From positions 186,001-250,000 of the forward strand of contig NZ_JOFH01000002.1 of the NCBI RefSeq assembly GCF_000721235.1: 64,000 nt of DNA. Direction: 5' to 3'. Under the pieces are notes generated by a model that was not told where the DNA came from, did no database searches, and saw nothing but the letters and a program-made list of their open reading frames with translations. Source of the DNA: Streptomyces olivaceus. Its GTDB lineage: Bacteria > Actinomycetota > Actinomycetes > Streptomycetales > Streptomycetaceae. A program made the position numbers and the translations under genes. Numbering within the stretch: the first letter of the stretch is position 1; each line of letters starts with the position of its first letter. Of this stretch, positions 47,819 through 58,680 are shown in pieces.

Positions 47819-48454
47819 TCAGATGCCGAGCTGCTTCGTCTCCCGCAGCCTGGTGATCGCGGCCTTCTCGCCCTCCAGCTCCACGTCGGCCGCCCCCTGC
47901 CGTCCGTACGCGAACAGCAGCAGCTCGGACGGCTCGCCCGTCGCCGTCACCACCGGCGTCCCCCGGTGGGCGACCGTCGTCTGCCCGTTCGGGCGGCGCA
48001 GCACCAGGCCCGTCGGGATGCCCCGGCCCATCAGCCGGGCGGAACGCTCCAGGCGGGACCAGAGGGCGTCCTGGAAGACCGGGTCCAGCTCGCGCGGCGA
48101 CCAGTCGGGCTGCGCGCGGCGGACGTCCTCGGCGTGGACGTAGAACTCCACCGTGTTCGCCGCCTCGTCGACCTGCTTGAGCTGGAAGGGGGAGAAGCGG
48201 GGCGGACCGGTGCGGATCAGCTGGAGCAGCTCCTCGTACGGCTTCGCGCCGTACTCCTCCATCACCCGGTCGAGGCGGGCCGCCAGGGGCTTGATCAGGG
48301 TGCCCCCGGCCGCGTCAGGACGCCGCTCGCGCACCACCACGTGCGCGGCCAGGTCACGGGTCCGCCAGCCCTCGCACAGGGTGGGCGCGTCCGGGCCCGC
48401 CGTCTCCAACAGGTCCGCGAGCAGAAGCCGTTCACGCTTGGCGAAAGTCGACAT
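47819..48454 (-). CDS. TIGR03085-family (DinB/maleylpyruvate isomerase-like) protein
   Basis: 211 aa. The helical start [38 protein letters not shown] and the metal-site His pattern ([15 protein letters not shown]) fit the mycothiol-linked DinB-fold enzymes of actinobacteria. No reaction can be named. It is minus-strand between the MFS and hisI. Confidence 0.82.
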   Translation of the reverse strand: MSTFAKRERLLLADLLETAGPDAPTLCEGWRTRDLAAHVVVRERRPDAAGGTLIKPLAARLDRVMEEYGAKPYEELLQLIRTGPPRFSPFQLKQVDEAANTVEFYVHAEDVRRAQPDWSPRELDPVFQDALWSRLERSARLMGRGIPTGLVLRRPNGQTTVAHRGTPVVTATGEPSELLLFAYGRQGAADVELEGEKAAITRLRETKQLGI

Positions 48455-48535
48455 GGGGCCAGCCTACGGCCGCCCGCCGGGTCCGCCCAGTGGACAGCGC
48501 CGGGGAGTGTCCGTCCCGCGCGGCACAATGGGGGC

Positions 48536-48976
48536 ATGACCAGCAGCTCCCCCATCGGCGACCCGACCGGCGACTCCGCCGGCGACCCCACCGGGCGCAC
48601 CGGCCCGCTCGCCCCGGAGATCGCCGACCGCCTCAAGCGCACCGCCGACGGCCTCCTGCCCGCCATCGCCCAGCAGTACGACACCGGAGAGGTGCTGATG
48701 CTCGGCTGGATGGACGACGAGGCGCTGCACCGCACGCTGACCACGGGACGCTGCACCTACTGGTCCCGCAGCCGCCGGGAGTACTGGGTCAAGGGCGACA
48801 CCTCCGGACACTTCCAGTGGGTGAAATCCGTGGCCCTGGACTGCGACGCCGACACCGTCCTCGTCAAGGTCGACCAGGTCGGCGCCGCCTGCCACACCGG
48901 AGCCCGCACCTGCTTCGACGCCGACGTACTGCTCGCCGACGGTGCGGGGGCCGACGCCGACCGCGCGGATCAGTAG
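48536..48976 (+). CDS. hisI: Phosphoribosyl-AMP cyclohydrolase
   Basis: Third step of histidine synthesis. 146 aa without the HisE half. Zinc motifs: [15 protein letters not shown] and [12 protein letters not shown]. Active-site [12 protein letters not shown] and [14 protein letters not shown] are typical. ATG 48536 was chosen; an unusual Gly/Pro/Asp-rich leader of about 25 residues precedes the core. It sits away from the main his operon and just before trpE. Confidence 0.94.
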   Translation: MTSSSPIGDPTGDSAGDPTGRTGPLAPEIADRLKRTADGLLPAIAQQYDTGEVLMLGWMDDEALHRTLTTGRCTYWSRSRREYWVKGDTSGHFQWVKSVALDCDADTVLVKVDQVGAACHTGARTCFDADVLLADGAGADADRADQ

Positions 48977-48987
48977 GGTCTGCGGCC

Positions 48988-50496
48988 ATGGACGTCACGT
49001 ATGACATGGACCTCGACACCTTCCGCAAGCTGGCCGCCGACCGCCGGGTGATCCCGGTCAGCCGCAAGCTCCTCGCCGACGGCGACACGCCCGTGGCCCT
49101 GTACCGCAAACTCGCCGCCGAGCGCCCCGGCACCTTCCTGCTGGAGTCCGCGGAGAACGGACGGAGCTGGTCGCGCTACTCCTTCGTCGGCGTCCGCAGC
49201 GCCGCCACCCTCACCGAGAAGGACGGCGCCGCCCACTGGGAGGGCACCCCGCCGGTCGGCGTCCCCACCGACGGCGACCCGCTCGCCGCCCTGCGCGCCA
49301 CCATCGAGGCCCTGCACACCCCGCGCGACCTCGCGAACGACCTCGGTCTGCCGCCGTTCACCGGCGGCATGGTCGGCTACCTCGGCTACGACGTCGTGCG
49401 CCGCCTGGAGAAGGTCGGCCCCGGGGAGCGCGACGACCTGAAGCTTCCCGAGCTGACCATGCTGCTGACCAGCGACCTCGCCGTCATGGACCACTGGGAG
49501 GGCTCGGTCCTGCTGATCGCCAACGCGATCAACCACAACGACCTGGAGACCGGCGTCGACGAGGCCTACGCCGACGCGATCGCCCGCCTGGACGCCATGG
49601 AGGCCGACCTCACCCGCGCGGTCGCCCAGCCCCCGGCCGCGCTGCCGCCGTCCGAGCTGCCCGAGTACACCGCGCTCTGGGGCGGCCCCGACTTCCAGGA
49701 CGCCGTCGAGGACATCAAGGAGCGCATCCGCGCGGGTGAGGCCTTCCAGGTGGTCCCCTCGCAGCGGTTCGAGACGCCGTGCACCGCGAGCGCGCTCGAC
49801 GTGTACCGGGTGCTGCGCGCCACCAACCCCTCCCCGTACATGTACCTGCTCCGCCTCGACGGCTTCGACGTCGTCGGCTCGTCCCCCGAGGCGCTGGTCA
49901 AGGTCGAGGACGGCCGCGCCCTGCTGCACCCGATCGCCGGCACCCGCCCGCGCGGCGCCACCCCGCAGGAGGACCAGGCGCTCGCCGAGGAGCTGCTCGC
50001 CGACCCCAAGGAGCGCGCCGAGCACCTGATGCTCGTCGACCTCGGCCGCAACGACCTCGGACGCGTCTGCGAACCCGGCTCCGTCGAGGTCGTCGACTTC
50101 ATGTCGGTCGAGCGGTACTCGCACGTCATGCACATCGTCTCCACGGTCACCGGCCGGGTCGCCCCGGACCGCACCGCCTTCGACGTCCTCACCGCCTGCT
50201 TCCCGGCCGGCACCCTCTCCGGCGCCCCGAAGCCGCGCGCCCTGCAGATCATCGACGAACTCGAACCCTCCCGGCGCGGTCTGTACGGCGGCTGCGTCGG
50301 CTACCTCGACTTCGCGGGCGACTCCGACACCGCCATCGCCATCCGCACGGCGCTGCTGCGCGACGGCACCGCCTACGTCCAGGCGGGCGCCGGCGTCGTC
50401 GCCGACTCCGACCCGGTCGCCGAGGACACCGAGTGCCGCAACAAGGCGGCGGCGGTGCTGCGGGCCGTGCACACGGCGGGCCGGCTGGCGCAATAG
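48988..50496 (+). CDS. trpE: Anthranilate synthase component I
   Basis: Makes anthranilate from chorismate. 502 aa, separate from a TrpG subunit (none is adjacent). [18 protein letters not shown] near residue 50 contains the LLES motif of the tryptophan feedback site, and the chorismate-binding half has [31 protein letters not shown] and [13 protein letters not shown] 48988 lies 11 nt after hisI, so no attenuator leader fits in between. Confidence 0.95.
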   Translation: MDVTYDMDLDTFRKLAADRRVIPVSRKLLADGDTPVALYRKLAAERPGTFLLESAENGRSWSRYSFVGVRSAATLTEKDGAAHWEGTPPVGVPTDGDPLAALRATIEALHTPRDLANDLGLPPFTGGMVGYLGYDVVRRLEKVGPGERDDLKLPELTMLLTSDLAVMDHWEGSVLLIANAINHNDLETGVDEAYADAIARLDAMEADLTRAVAQPPAALPPSELPEYTALWGGPDFQDAVEDIKERIRAGEAFQVVPSQRFETPCTASALDVYRVLRATNPSPYMYLLRLDGFDVVGSSPEALVKVEDGRALLHPIAGTRPRGATPQEDQALAEELLADPKERAEHLMLVDLGRNDLGRVCEPGSVEVVDFMSVERYSHVMHIVSTVTGRVAPDRTAFDVLTACFPAGTLSGAPKPRALQIIDELEPSRRGLYGGCVGYLDFAGDSDTAIAIRTALLRDGTAYVQAGAGVVADSDPVAEDTECRNKAAAVLRAVHTAGRLAQ

Positions 50497-50540
50497 GGCC
50501 AACCGGTCGCGGCGGTGGGGGGATTCTCACGTCGGGGATT

Positions 50541-50574
50541 CCGAACCCCGGGTGACGGTTCGCCCGGGGTTCGG
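50541..50574. terminator. Perfect hairpin between trpE and the Trp-associated membrane gene
   Basis: CCGAACCCCGGG / CCCGGGGTTCGG (12-bp perfect stem) with a 10-nt loop, ending 15 nt before the next start codon. Could be a partial trpE terminator or a translational control stem for the next gene. Confidence 0.6.
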
Positions 50575-50589
50575 GTGATAGTGGAGTAC

Positions 50590-51222
50590 GTGACAGCTGT
50601 TCCTCACCCCCGTGACCCAGCCGCAGGACCCGCCCGGGCCGGCCGCCGGAGCCTCGGCGTCGCCCTCCTGTGCGGCGCGCTCGGCGCCGCCGTAGCCCTG
50701 CTCGCCACCCGGCAGGAATGGGCGGAGGGCACCGCGATCGTGGCGGGCGGCGCCTTCCCGCTGACCGCCAAGGGCAGCGACGTCACGGGCGTACCCGCGG
50801 CGCTCGCCATAGTGGGCCTCGCCGCGCTCGTCGCCGTGTTCGCCGTGCGCCGCGCCGGCCGCTTCGCCGTCGCCGGCCTGCTCGCGCTCAGCGGCGCGGG
50901 CACCGTGGCGGCCGCCCTCGCCGGCGCCTCCGACAGCTCGGCCCTGGACGACCAGGCCGCGAAGGCCGCCGGTGACACCTCGGCCACCGTGGACGTCCTC
51001 TCCCACACGGCCTGGCCCTACGTCGCGGCCGTCGGCGGCGGCCTGCTCCTGCTCGCCGGGCTGCTCGCCCTGCGCTACGGCCGCCTGTGGCCCGCGATGT
51101 CCGGCCGCTACGAGCGCGACGGCACCCCGCGCCCGCGCCGCAGGCCGCAGACCGTCGACCCGGACCGTCCCGAGGACCTCTGGAAGGCCATCGACCGAGG
51201 CGAGGACCCGACCGGCGCGTGA
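50590..51222 (+). CDS. Trp biosynthesis-associated membrane protein (TIGR02234-like)
   Basis: 210 aa with four hydrophobic segments (about 18-38, 58-75, 84-100, 130-153) and a charged tail (RYERDGTPRPRRRP). Actinobacterial genes of this type lie between trpE and trpC; their role is unproven. GTG 50590 is chosen, with GGAG at 50582; GTG 50581 is possible. Longer in-frame extension would include the hairpin region. Confidence 0.82.
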   Translation: MTAVPHPRDPAAGPARAGRRSLGVALLCGALGAAVALLATRQEWAEGTAIVAGGAFPLTAKGSDVTGVPAALAIVGLAALVAVFAVRRAGRFAVAGLLALSGAGTVAAALAGASDSSALDDQAAKAAGDTSATVDVLSHTAWPYVAAVGGGLLLLAGLLALRYGRLWPAMSGRYERDGTPRPRRRPQTVDPDRPEDLWKAIDRGEDPTGA

Positions 51223-51596
51223 CCCCTCCGGGGGAGCGGGGCCTGGTCGGTGCCCGTCCCTCCGGGGGCGCCCGGTGCCTGTCCCCCGCGGTGGGGGCGA
51301 GGCGGGCCTTGCCGGTGCCCGGGTCCTGTGGGGAGGGAGCGGAACCACCCGCGGCCGGCCTCCCCGGCGAAGCATCCGTGGGCGCCCGGCCCACGGGAGG
51401 GCCCCGCACGCGCCCGTTCCCGGGCGAGGAGACACCGGCCTCCCGGCGCGCCGCGCCCCGTGCCGCGCCGGCCTCCTGGCGCGCCGGCCCCGTTCCACCC
51501 GCCGGAGCACCCCCGCTCACGGCGCGTGTGTCCGTGCGGGACAATGGACGACGAGCGTCCTGCTCAGACACGACACACAGCAACGAGGAGCAAGCA
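51223..51596. other. 374-nt gap with no clear gene
   Basis: Pro/Arg-rich frames run through but none has a credible start or ribosome-binding site. Near the right end GTGCGGGACAATGG (51533-51546) contains a -10-like hexamer that could drive the HGxxPAAW gene. I see no hairpin or repeat in the rest. Confidence 0.5.
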
Positions 51597-51848
51597 ATGG
51601 CGGGCAGCAGCCACGGTCACACCCCGGCCGCCTGGACCGGTGTCATCATCGCCTTCATCGGTTTCTGCATCGCGGGCATGTTCATGGTGGCGGCCCGGCC
51701 GGCGGGCTTCTGGGCCGGCATGGCGGTCGTGCTCCTCGGCGGCGTCGTGGGCTACATCATGCGCATGATGGGCCTCGGCCAGCCGAAGCAGAACCACCCC
51801 GTGCACCAGGTCGCCGACGACCGCACGGCGGCCGGCGCGCAGGGCTGA
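51597..51848 (+). CDS. HGxxPAAW-family membrane protein
   Basis: 83 aa. HGHTPAAWTG at residues 6-15 is the name-giving motif; two membrane helices follow (about 15-33 and 39-58), then a polar tail. Family members are found beside trp genes in Streptomyces; function unknown. GAGGAGCAAGC ahead of the ATG is a good RBS. Followed by a strong terminator. Confidence 0.87.
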   Translation: MAGSSHGHTPAAWTGVIIAFIGFCIAGMFMVAARPAGFWAGMAVVLLGGVVGYIMRMMGLGQPKQNHPVHQVADDRTAAGAQG

Positions 51849-51876
51849 CCGCGCGGCACGGCGGTCCCGGATCCTC

Positions 51877-51921
51877 CGAGGGGCGGTCCCGGCACCACAC
51901 GGATGCCGGGACCGCCCCTCG
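51877..51921. terminator. Terminator after the HGxxPAAW gene
   Basis: Perfect 18-bp stem CGAGGGGCGGTCCCGGCA / TGCCGGGACCGCCCCTCG with a 9-nt loop. The longest perfect hairpin I found in the window. Confidence 0.9.
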
Positions 51922-51949
51922 CGTGCGGGTACGGCGGGCCCGGGGCAGA

Positions 51950-52405
51950 ATGCGGGACGTGGACGCCGAGAGCGCAGAGCCCCGCCCGACCGGCACGCCG
52001 CTGTCCCGCGGCGCGGCCGCCCGCCTGGCCGTCCCGGCCGCGGTGCTCGCCGCCGTCGCCGGGGCCTTCACGTACGTGGGCAGCGTGGACCCCTACGAGC
52101 CCGGCCACTACCCCGTCTGCCCCCTGCTGCGGTTCACGGGCGTCTACTGCCCCGGCTGCGGCGGACTGCGCAGCGCCCACGCCTTCGTCCACGGTGATCT
52201 GGCCGGTGCGCTGCACGCCAATGCCCCGGCCGTCCTCGCCTATCTGGGCTTCGCCGTCCTGTGGGTCCTCTGGGCGGTCCGCGCGGCCCGGGGCCGCCCC
52301 GTGCGGGTGGACCTCGGCCCGGTGCACCTGTGGACCCTGGGGACGCTGATGCTGGTGTTCACAGTGGTCCGGAACCTGCCGTTCGGCGGCTGGCTGCTGC
52401 CTTGA
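51950..52405 (+). CDS. DUF2752 membrane protein
   Basis: 151 aa. CPLLRFTGVYCPGCGGLRSAHA (about residues 63-84) is the DUF2752 signature with four Cys, followed by ALHANAPAVLAYLGFAVL and one more helix. The Cys pattern hints at metal or redox chemistry, not proven. ATG 51950 or GTG 51959 both fit. Confidence 0.87.
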   Translation: MRDVDAESAEPRPTGTPLSRGAAARLAVPAAVLAAVAGAFTYVGSVDPYEPGHYPVCPLLRFTGVYCPGCGGLRSAHAFVHGDLAGALHANAPAVLAYLGFAVLWVLWAVRAARGRPVRVDLGPVHLWTLGTLMLVFTVVRNLPFGGWLLP

Positions 52406-52525
52406 CCACCGGGTGAACGTCCAGGGCGCAACGGGACCGCGACCGGCCGGATGCGGGGCTCGCGCCCGGCTGCGGATACCATCGCAGTGACCACAGCTTC
52501 AGCCGTCCGAAAGGGGACCGCTCGC

Positions 52526-53335
52526 GTGAGTGTGCTCGACGAGATCATCGACGGAGTCCGTGCCGACCTCGCGGAACGGCAGGCGCGCGTCAGCCTCGAC
52601 GAGCTCAAGGAGCGCGCGGCCGAGGCACGCCCCGCGAAGGACGGTGTGTCCGCCCTGCGCGGCGACGGCGTCAAGGTCATCTGCGAGGTCAAGCGCTCCA
52701 GCCCCTCCAAGGGCGCGCTGGCGGCCATCGCCGACCCGGCCGCACTCGCCGCCGACTACGAGGCGGGCGGCGCCGCCGTCATCTCCGTGCTCACCGAGGA
52801 GCGCCGCTTCGGCGGCTCGCTCGCCGACCTGGACTCGGTCCGCGCGCGGGTGGACATCCCCGTACTGCGCAAGGACTTCGTCGTCACGTCGTACCAGCTC
52901 TGGGAGGCTCGCGCGCACGGCGCCGACCTCGTGCTGCTGATCGTCGCGGCCCTGGAGCAGCCCGCCCTGGAGTCCCTGGTCGAGCGCGCCGAGTCCATCG
53001 GACTCACCCCGCTCGTCGAGGTCCACGACGAGGACGAGGTCGAGCGCGCGGTGGCCGCGGGCGCCAAGGTCATCGGCGTCAACGCGCGCAACCTGAAGAC
53101 CCTCGAGGTCGACCGCGGCACGTTCGAGCGGGTCGCCCCGGAGATCCCCGCGCACATCGTCAAGGTCGCCGAGTCCGGCGTCCGTGGCCCGCACGACCTC
53201 ATCGCCTACGCCAACGAGGGCGCCGACGCCGTCCTGGTCGGCGAGTCCCTGGTCACCGGCCGCGACCCCAAGACGGCGGTCTCCGACCTGGTGGCGGCCG
53301 GCGAGCACCCGGCGCTGCGGCACGGCCGGGGCTGA
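52526..53335 (+). CDS. trpC: Indole-3-glycerol-phosphate synthase
   Basis: Monofunctional IGPS, 269 aa. [11 protein letters not shown] (about residues 54-64) holds the catalytic Lys, VLRKDF the second, then [10 protein letters not shown] and [15 protein letters not shown] 52526 is chosen over the open upstream frame; a TACCAT -10-like box is at 52477-52482. First of trpC-trpM-trpB-trpA. Confidence 0.97.
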   Translation: MSVLDEIIDGVRADLAERQARVSLDELKERAAEARPAKDGVSALRGDGVKVICEVKRSSPSKGALAAIADPAALAADYEAGGAAVISVLTEERRFGGSLADLDSVRARVDIPVLRKDFVVTSYQLWEARAHGADLVLLIVAALEQPALESLVERAESIGLTPLVEVHDEDEVERAVAAGAKVIGVNARNLKTLEVDRGTFERVAPEIPAHIVKVAESGVRGPHDLIAYANEGADAVLVGESLVTGRDPKTAVSDLVAAGEHPALRHGRG

Positions 53336-53356
53336 CCCACCGGTAGGCTGACTCCC

Positions 53357-53608
53357 ATGACGCTCCCGCCCGTCCCGGCTTCCCGGGACCCGTACGCGCG
53401 CCTGGCGCGCGGCTGCCGCCCCCGCGGTTGCCGCGCCCCCGCACGCCGGGTCCACGGCCGCCGGGTGCGGTACGTCATCGGGGACGAGCCGGGACAGGTG
53501 AACGGACGGCGATGGCGACGCGCCCTTCAGGGGCGCGGGGCTGTACCGAATCTCCGACTCCGCCGCGTGTGCGCGACGCGCCACACGCGGCCCGCGGCCG
53601 ACGGATAA
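53357..53608 (+). CDS. trpM: TrpM-like small protein
   Basis: 83 aa, very Arg/Pro-rich (RGCRPRGCRAPARRV, then RYVIGDEPGQVNG). Lies between trpC and trpB, 21 nt after trpC, where S. coelicolor has TrpM, a small protein reported to modulate tryptophan synthesis and differentiation. The product here seems longer than the S. coelicolor one. Identification rests on position and general composition, so it is moderate. Confidence 0.7.
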   Translation: MTLPPVPASRDPYARLARGCRPRGCRAPARRVHGRRVRYVIGDEPGQVNGRRWRRALQGRGAVPNLRLRRVCATRHTRPAADG

Positions 53609-53663
53609 CTCCCCGCCCCCACGGCGATCAGTCCCCACCAGGCACTCACCGTGAGGTTCACGC

Positions 53664-54943
<1,280 letters not shown>

Positions 54944-54947
<4 letters not shown>

Positions 54948-55759
54948 GCGGGAACGTGCAGCTGCTGAACGACACCCTCGCGGCGGCGAAGTCCGAGGGC
55001 CGCGCCGCCCTGATCGCCTATCTCCCGGCCGGGTTCCCGACCGTGGACGGCGGCATCGAGGCGGCCAGGGCCGCGCTCGACGGCGGCGCCGACGTCGTCG
55101 AGGTGGGTCTGCCGCACAGCGACCCGGTGCTCGACGGCCCGGTCATCCAGACCGCCGACGACATCGCCCTGCGCGGCGGCGTGAAGATCGCCGACGTGAT
55201 GCGCACGGTCCGCGAGGCGCACGCGGCCACCGGCAAGCCGATCCTCGTCATGACGTACTGGAACCCCATCGACCGCTACGGCGTGGAGCGCTTCACCGCC
55301 GAGCTGGCCGAGGCGGGCGGCGCCGGGTGCATCCTGCCCGACCTGCCGGTCCAGGAGTCGGGGCTGTGGCGGGAGCACGCCGACAAGCACGGGCTCGCCA
55401 CGGTCTTCGTGGTCGCGCCCAGCAGCCGGGACGCGCGCCTCGCCGAGATCACCGCGGCCGGCAGCGGCTTCGTCTACGCGGCCTCCCTCATGGGCGTCAC
55501 CGGCACCCGCGAGTCGGTCGGCGCGCAGGCCGAGGACCTGGTGCGGCGCACCCGTACCACCACCGGCACCCCGGTCTGCGTCGGCCTCGGCGTCTCCAAC
55601 GCCGCCCAGGCCGCCGAGGTCGCCCGCTTCGCCGACGGCGTGATCGTCGGCTCGGCGTTCGTCAAGCGGATGCTGGACGCCCCCGACGACGCGGCCGGCC
55701 TGGCGGGCGTCCGCGCGCTCGCCGCCGAACTCGCCGAGGGCGTACGCGGAAAGGCGTGA
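54944..55759 (+). CDS. trpA: Tryptophan synthase alpha chain
   Basis: Cleaves indole-glycerol phosphate to indole for TrpB. 271 aa TIM barrel with [13 protein letters not shown], the catalytic Glu in [16 protein letters not shown] (about residue 50) and LPDLPVQES with the catalytic Asp. GTG 54944 overlaps trpB (GTGA). End of the trp run. Confidence 0.97.
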
Positions 55760-55817
55760 CGGCGGGCACGTAACGGACAAGTACGTGACCGGGGTCCCTC
55801 GTACGAGTGGACCTGGG

Positions 55818-55846
55818 ACCGGGGAGGCGCGCTGCGCCTCCCCGGT
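55818..55846. terminator. Terminator after trpA
   Basis: Perfect 13-bp stem ACCGGGGAGGCGC / GCGCCTCCCCGGT with a 3-nt loop, followed by TCGTTCT. It lies 58 nt after trpA and just before the second DsbA-like gene, and so ends the trp transcript. Confidence 0.88.
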
Positions 55847-55860
55847 TCGTTCTGCGGGGT

Positions 55861-56634
55861 GTGAGCGAGAAGAACCGACAGGGAAAGCGCACCGCCCGCG
55901 AGAAGCTGGCGGCCGAGCGCGAGAAGCAGAAGTCCAGGGACCAGCGCCGGCGCGCGCTGATCGTCGGCGCGACCGTGGTCTGCGTCCTCGGCCTCGCGGC
56001 GGTGATCGGCGTGGTCGCGGCCAACGCGGGCAAGGACGACGGCGGCGACGCCGCCGGACCGGTTGTGGCACCCTCCGGCGCGCAGGGCAAGGACAGCCTC
56101 GCGATCCCCGTCGGCAAGGAGAGCGCCAAGTCGACGCTCACCATCTGGGAGGACTTCCGCTGCCCGGCCTGCAAGGGCTTCGAGCTGGCGTACCGCGACA
56201 CCGTCCACGAGCTGACCGAGTCCGGCCGGCTCAAGGTCGAGTACCACCTGGCCACGATCATCGACGGAAACATGCGCGGTACCGGCTCCCGCACGTCGGC
56301 CAACGCCGCCGCCTGCGCCCAGGACGCCGGGAAGTTCACCCCGTACCACGACGTGCTGTACGACAACCAGCCGTCCGAGACCGACGACGCCTTCGCCGAC
56401 GAGGACAAGCTGCTCGACCTGGCCGGCAAGGTCGACGGCCTCGACACCACCCTGTTCCAGGAGTGCGTGAAGAACGGCAAGCACAACAGCTGGGTGGAGA
56501 AGTCCAACAAGGCCTTCCAGAGCGGCGGCTTCAGCGGCACCCCGACGGTGCTCCTGGACGGCAAGAACATCTACCAGGACCAGTCGATGACACCGGCCAA
56601 GCTGAAGCAGATGGTGGAGGACGCGAACAAGTAG
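55861..56634 (+). CDS. Membrane-anchored DsbA-like thioredoxin-fold protein (second copy)
   Basis: 257 aa: basic N-terminus, one membrane helix (about 36-57), then a DsbA domain with WEDFRCPACKGFE (CPAC, about residue 102) and cis-Pro FSGTPTVLLDGKNIY. The organisation is the same as the protein at 24837-25637, but the sequences differ clearly. GTG 55861 is chosen; the further-upstream in-frame codon would lie inside the terminator. Probably folds exported proteins. Confidence 0.88.
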   Translation: MSEKNRQGKRTAREKLAAEREKQKSRDQRRRALIVGATVVCVLGLAAVIGVVAANAGKDDGGDAAGPVVAPSGAQGKDSLAIPVGKESAKSTLTIWEDFRCPACKGFELAYRDTVHELTESGRLKVEYHLATIIDGNMRGTGSRTSANAAACAQDAGKFTPYHDVLYDNQPSETDDAFADEDKLLDLAGKVDGLDTTLFQECVKNGKHNSWVEKSNKAFQSGGFSGTPTVLLDGKNIYQDQSMTPAKLKQMVEDANK

Positions 56635-56710
56635 CGAGTCCGCTCGTTACGGACCCGTAGCCGGGCTGGCCGACGCGTGTCCGGTCCGACACGGTAGCGT
56701 CGACCCTGCC

Positions 56711-57745
56711 ATGGAACTTGCCTTCATTCCCAGCCCGTCGCGCGGGGTGCTGCACCTCGGTCCCATCCCGCTGCGCGGCTATGCGTTCTGCATCATCATC
56801 GGCGTCTTCGTGGCCGTCTGGCTCGGCAACAGGCGCTGGATCGCCCGGGGCGGGCGGGCCGGCACGGTGGCCGACATCGCGGTCTGGGCCGTCCCGTTCG
56901 GCCTGGTCGGCGGGCGGCTCTACCACGTGATCACGGACTACCAGCTGTACTTCAGCGAGGGCCGTGACTGGGTCGACGCCTTCAAGATCTGGGAGGGCGG
57001 CCTCGGCATCTGGGGCGCGATCGCGTTCGGCGCGGTGGGTGCCTGGATCGGCGCCCGGCGCCGGGGCGTCCCGTTGCCCGCGTACGCCGACGCCATCGCA
57101 CCCGGCATCGCCCTCGCGCAGGCCATCGGCCGCTGGGGCAACTGGTTCAACCAGGAGCTGTACGGCAAGGAGACCAACCTGCCGTGGGCCGTGGAGATCA
57201 CCTCGACGGCCGACGGACGGGTGCCGGGCACCTACCACCCGACCTTCCTGTACGAGTCGCTGTGGTGCATCGGCGTCGCCCTCCTCGTCATCTGGGCCGA
57301 CCGCCGCTTCAAGCTCGGCCACGGGCGCGCCTTCGCGCTGTACGTGGCGGCGTACTGCGTGGGCCGGTTCTGGATCGAGTACATGCGCGTCGACGACGCC
57401 CACCACATCCTGGGCCTGCGGCTCAACAACTGGACCGCGCTCTTCGTCTTCCTGCTCGCCGTCCTGTACATCGTGCTCTCGGCACGGAAGCGTCCGGGCC
57501 GTGAGGCCGTGGTCGAGCCCGGCGCGGAGACCCTCGACGGTGCCGCCGGGGACGACCCGGACGGGGGCACGGACGGCACGGAGAAGAGTGCGCGGACGCG
57601 TGGGGAGGACGACGCGGAGGCCGTGCCCGAGAAGACCGGGGACGCGGCCGACGGCGCCGACGCCGCGCACGACACGGATCGGGCGGACGAGGCGGAGACC
57701 TCCGAGAGCGTGAAGGACGGGGCCGACTCCGCCAAGAAGGCCTGA
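56711..57745 (+). CDS. lgt: Prolipoprotein diacylglyceryl transferase
   Basis: First lipoprotein-maturation enzyme, acting before LspA. 344 aa; seven hydrophobic segments, with signature GRWGNWFNQELYGKETNLPW (about residues 140-159) and the conserved HPTFLYES. The last 85 residues are a charged Glu/Asp/Ala-rich tail not needed for catalysis. Starts at ATG 56711 and ends before a perfect hairpin. Confidence 0.96.
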   Translation: MELAFIPSPSRGVLHLGPIPLRGYAFCIIIGVFVAVWLGNRRWIARGGRAGTVADIAVWAVPFGLVGGRLYHVITDYQLYFSEGRDWVDAFKIWEGGLGIWGAIAFGAVGAWIGARRRGVPLPAYADAIAPGIALAQAIGRWGNWFNQELYGKETNLPWAVEITSTADGRVPGTYHPTFLYESLWCIGVALLVIWADRRFKLGHGRAFALYVAAYCVGRFWIEYMRVDDAHHILGLRLNNWTALFVFLLAVLYIVLSARKRPGREAVVEPGAETLDGAAGDDPDGGTDGTEKSARTRGEDDAEAVPEKTGDAADGADAAHDTDRADEAETSESVKDGADSAKKA

Positions 57746-57760
57746 CCGCCGTACGCGTAC

Positions 57761-57792
57761 CGAGGGCGCCCGGAACTCACCGGGCGCCCTCG
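57761..57792. terminator. Terminator between lgt and the minus-strand CitE-like gene
   Basis: Perfect 13-bp stem CGAGGGCGCCCGG / CCGGGCGCCCTCG with a 6-nt loop. It can serve both convergent units. Confidence 0.87.
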
Positions 57793-57855
57793 GCGCATGT
57801 CCGGACCTCCGTCGGACCTCCGTCGGGCCTCCGCGGGACCTCGGCCAGGACTCGG

Positions 57856-58680
57856 TCAGGACAGGGAGGGCTTCCGGGCCAGCGACAGCGTGCGCCGGGC
57901 CGTCGCCACCACCGCCGCGTCGACGAACCGCCCGTCCGGCAGCGCCTGCGCGCCCGGCTGCGCGGTGGCCGCCTTGACGATCGTCTCCGCCTGCTCCAGC
58001 TCCCGCTCCGTCGGCAGGTACGCGCGCTCGATGACCGGCAGCTGGCGGGGATGGATCGCGGCCCGCCCGAGGAAGCCCAGCGCGCGGCCGTGCGCGCAGG
58101 ACGCCGCCAGGCCCTCCAGGTCCCGCGTGTCCGGATGCACCGTCTGCGCGGGCGGCGCCAGACCGGCCGCCCGCGCCGCCACGACCACGCGCGACCGGGA
58201 CCAGTCCAGGCCGGCGTCCCCGCGTACGCCGAGGTCGGCCCGGAGGTCCGCCTCGCCCAGGGCGATGCCGCGCAGCGCGGGGTGCGAGGCGGCGATCGGG
58301 TACGCCCGCTCCACCCCGAGGGCCGTCTCCAGGAGCGCGTACAGCGGCAGCGCGCCGGTGGCCGCGGCGACCCCGGCGACCTGCTCCGGGGACGTCACCT
58401 TGGGCAGGCGCAGCCCGGACAGGCCCGGCAGCGCGGCCAGCGCCGCCAGGTCCGCGGCGGCGAACGGGCCGTCCAGGGCGTTGACGCGGACGTGCACCGG
58501 CACCGGCTGCGCCTCGGTGAGCAGCTCGGCGGTGGCCTCGCGGGCGTACTCCTTGCGGTCGGCGGCGACCGCGTCCTCCAGGTCGACCATCACCACGTCG
58601 GCACCGGCGACCAGCGCCTTGGCGACCACCCCGGGACGGTCCCCGGGAGCGTACAGCCAGGTCAGCGGGGGTGCGGTCAT
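57856..58680 (-). CDS. CitE-like CoA-ester lyase (HpcH/HpaI family)
   Basis: 274 aa. WLYAPGDRP, MVDLEDAVAADRK (Mg-binding Asp/Glu), LLETALGVERA and GEADLRADLG with the second metal Asp, then AAIHPRQLP. Enzymes of this family cleave malyl-CoA, citramalyl-CoA or similar esters. Last gene of the five-gene minus operon; ATG 58680 overlaps the CaiB stop. Substrate unknown. Confidence 0.9.
   Translation of the reverse strand: MTAPPLTWLYAPGDRPGVVAKALVAGADVVMVDLEDAVAADRKEYAREATAELLTEAQPVPVHVRVNALDGPFAAADLAALAALPGLSGLRLPKVTSPEQVAGVAAATGALPLYALLETALGVERAYPIAASHPALRGIALGEADLRADLGVRGDAGLDWSRSRVVVAARAAGLAPPAQTVHPDTRDLEGLAASCAHGRALGFLGRAAIHPRQLPVIERAYLPTERELEQAETIVKAATAQPGAQALPDGRFVDAAVVATARRTLSLARKPSLS

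Noticed and set aside
48977..48987. trpE attenuator leader with Trp codons
   Set aside because: Only 11 nt separate hisI and trpE, so no leader peptide or attenuator fits there.
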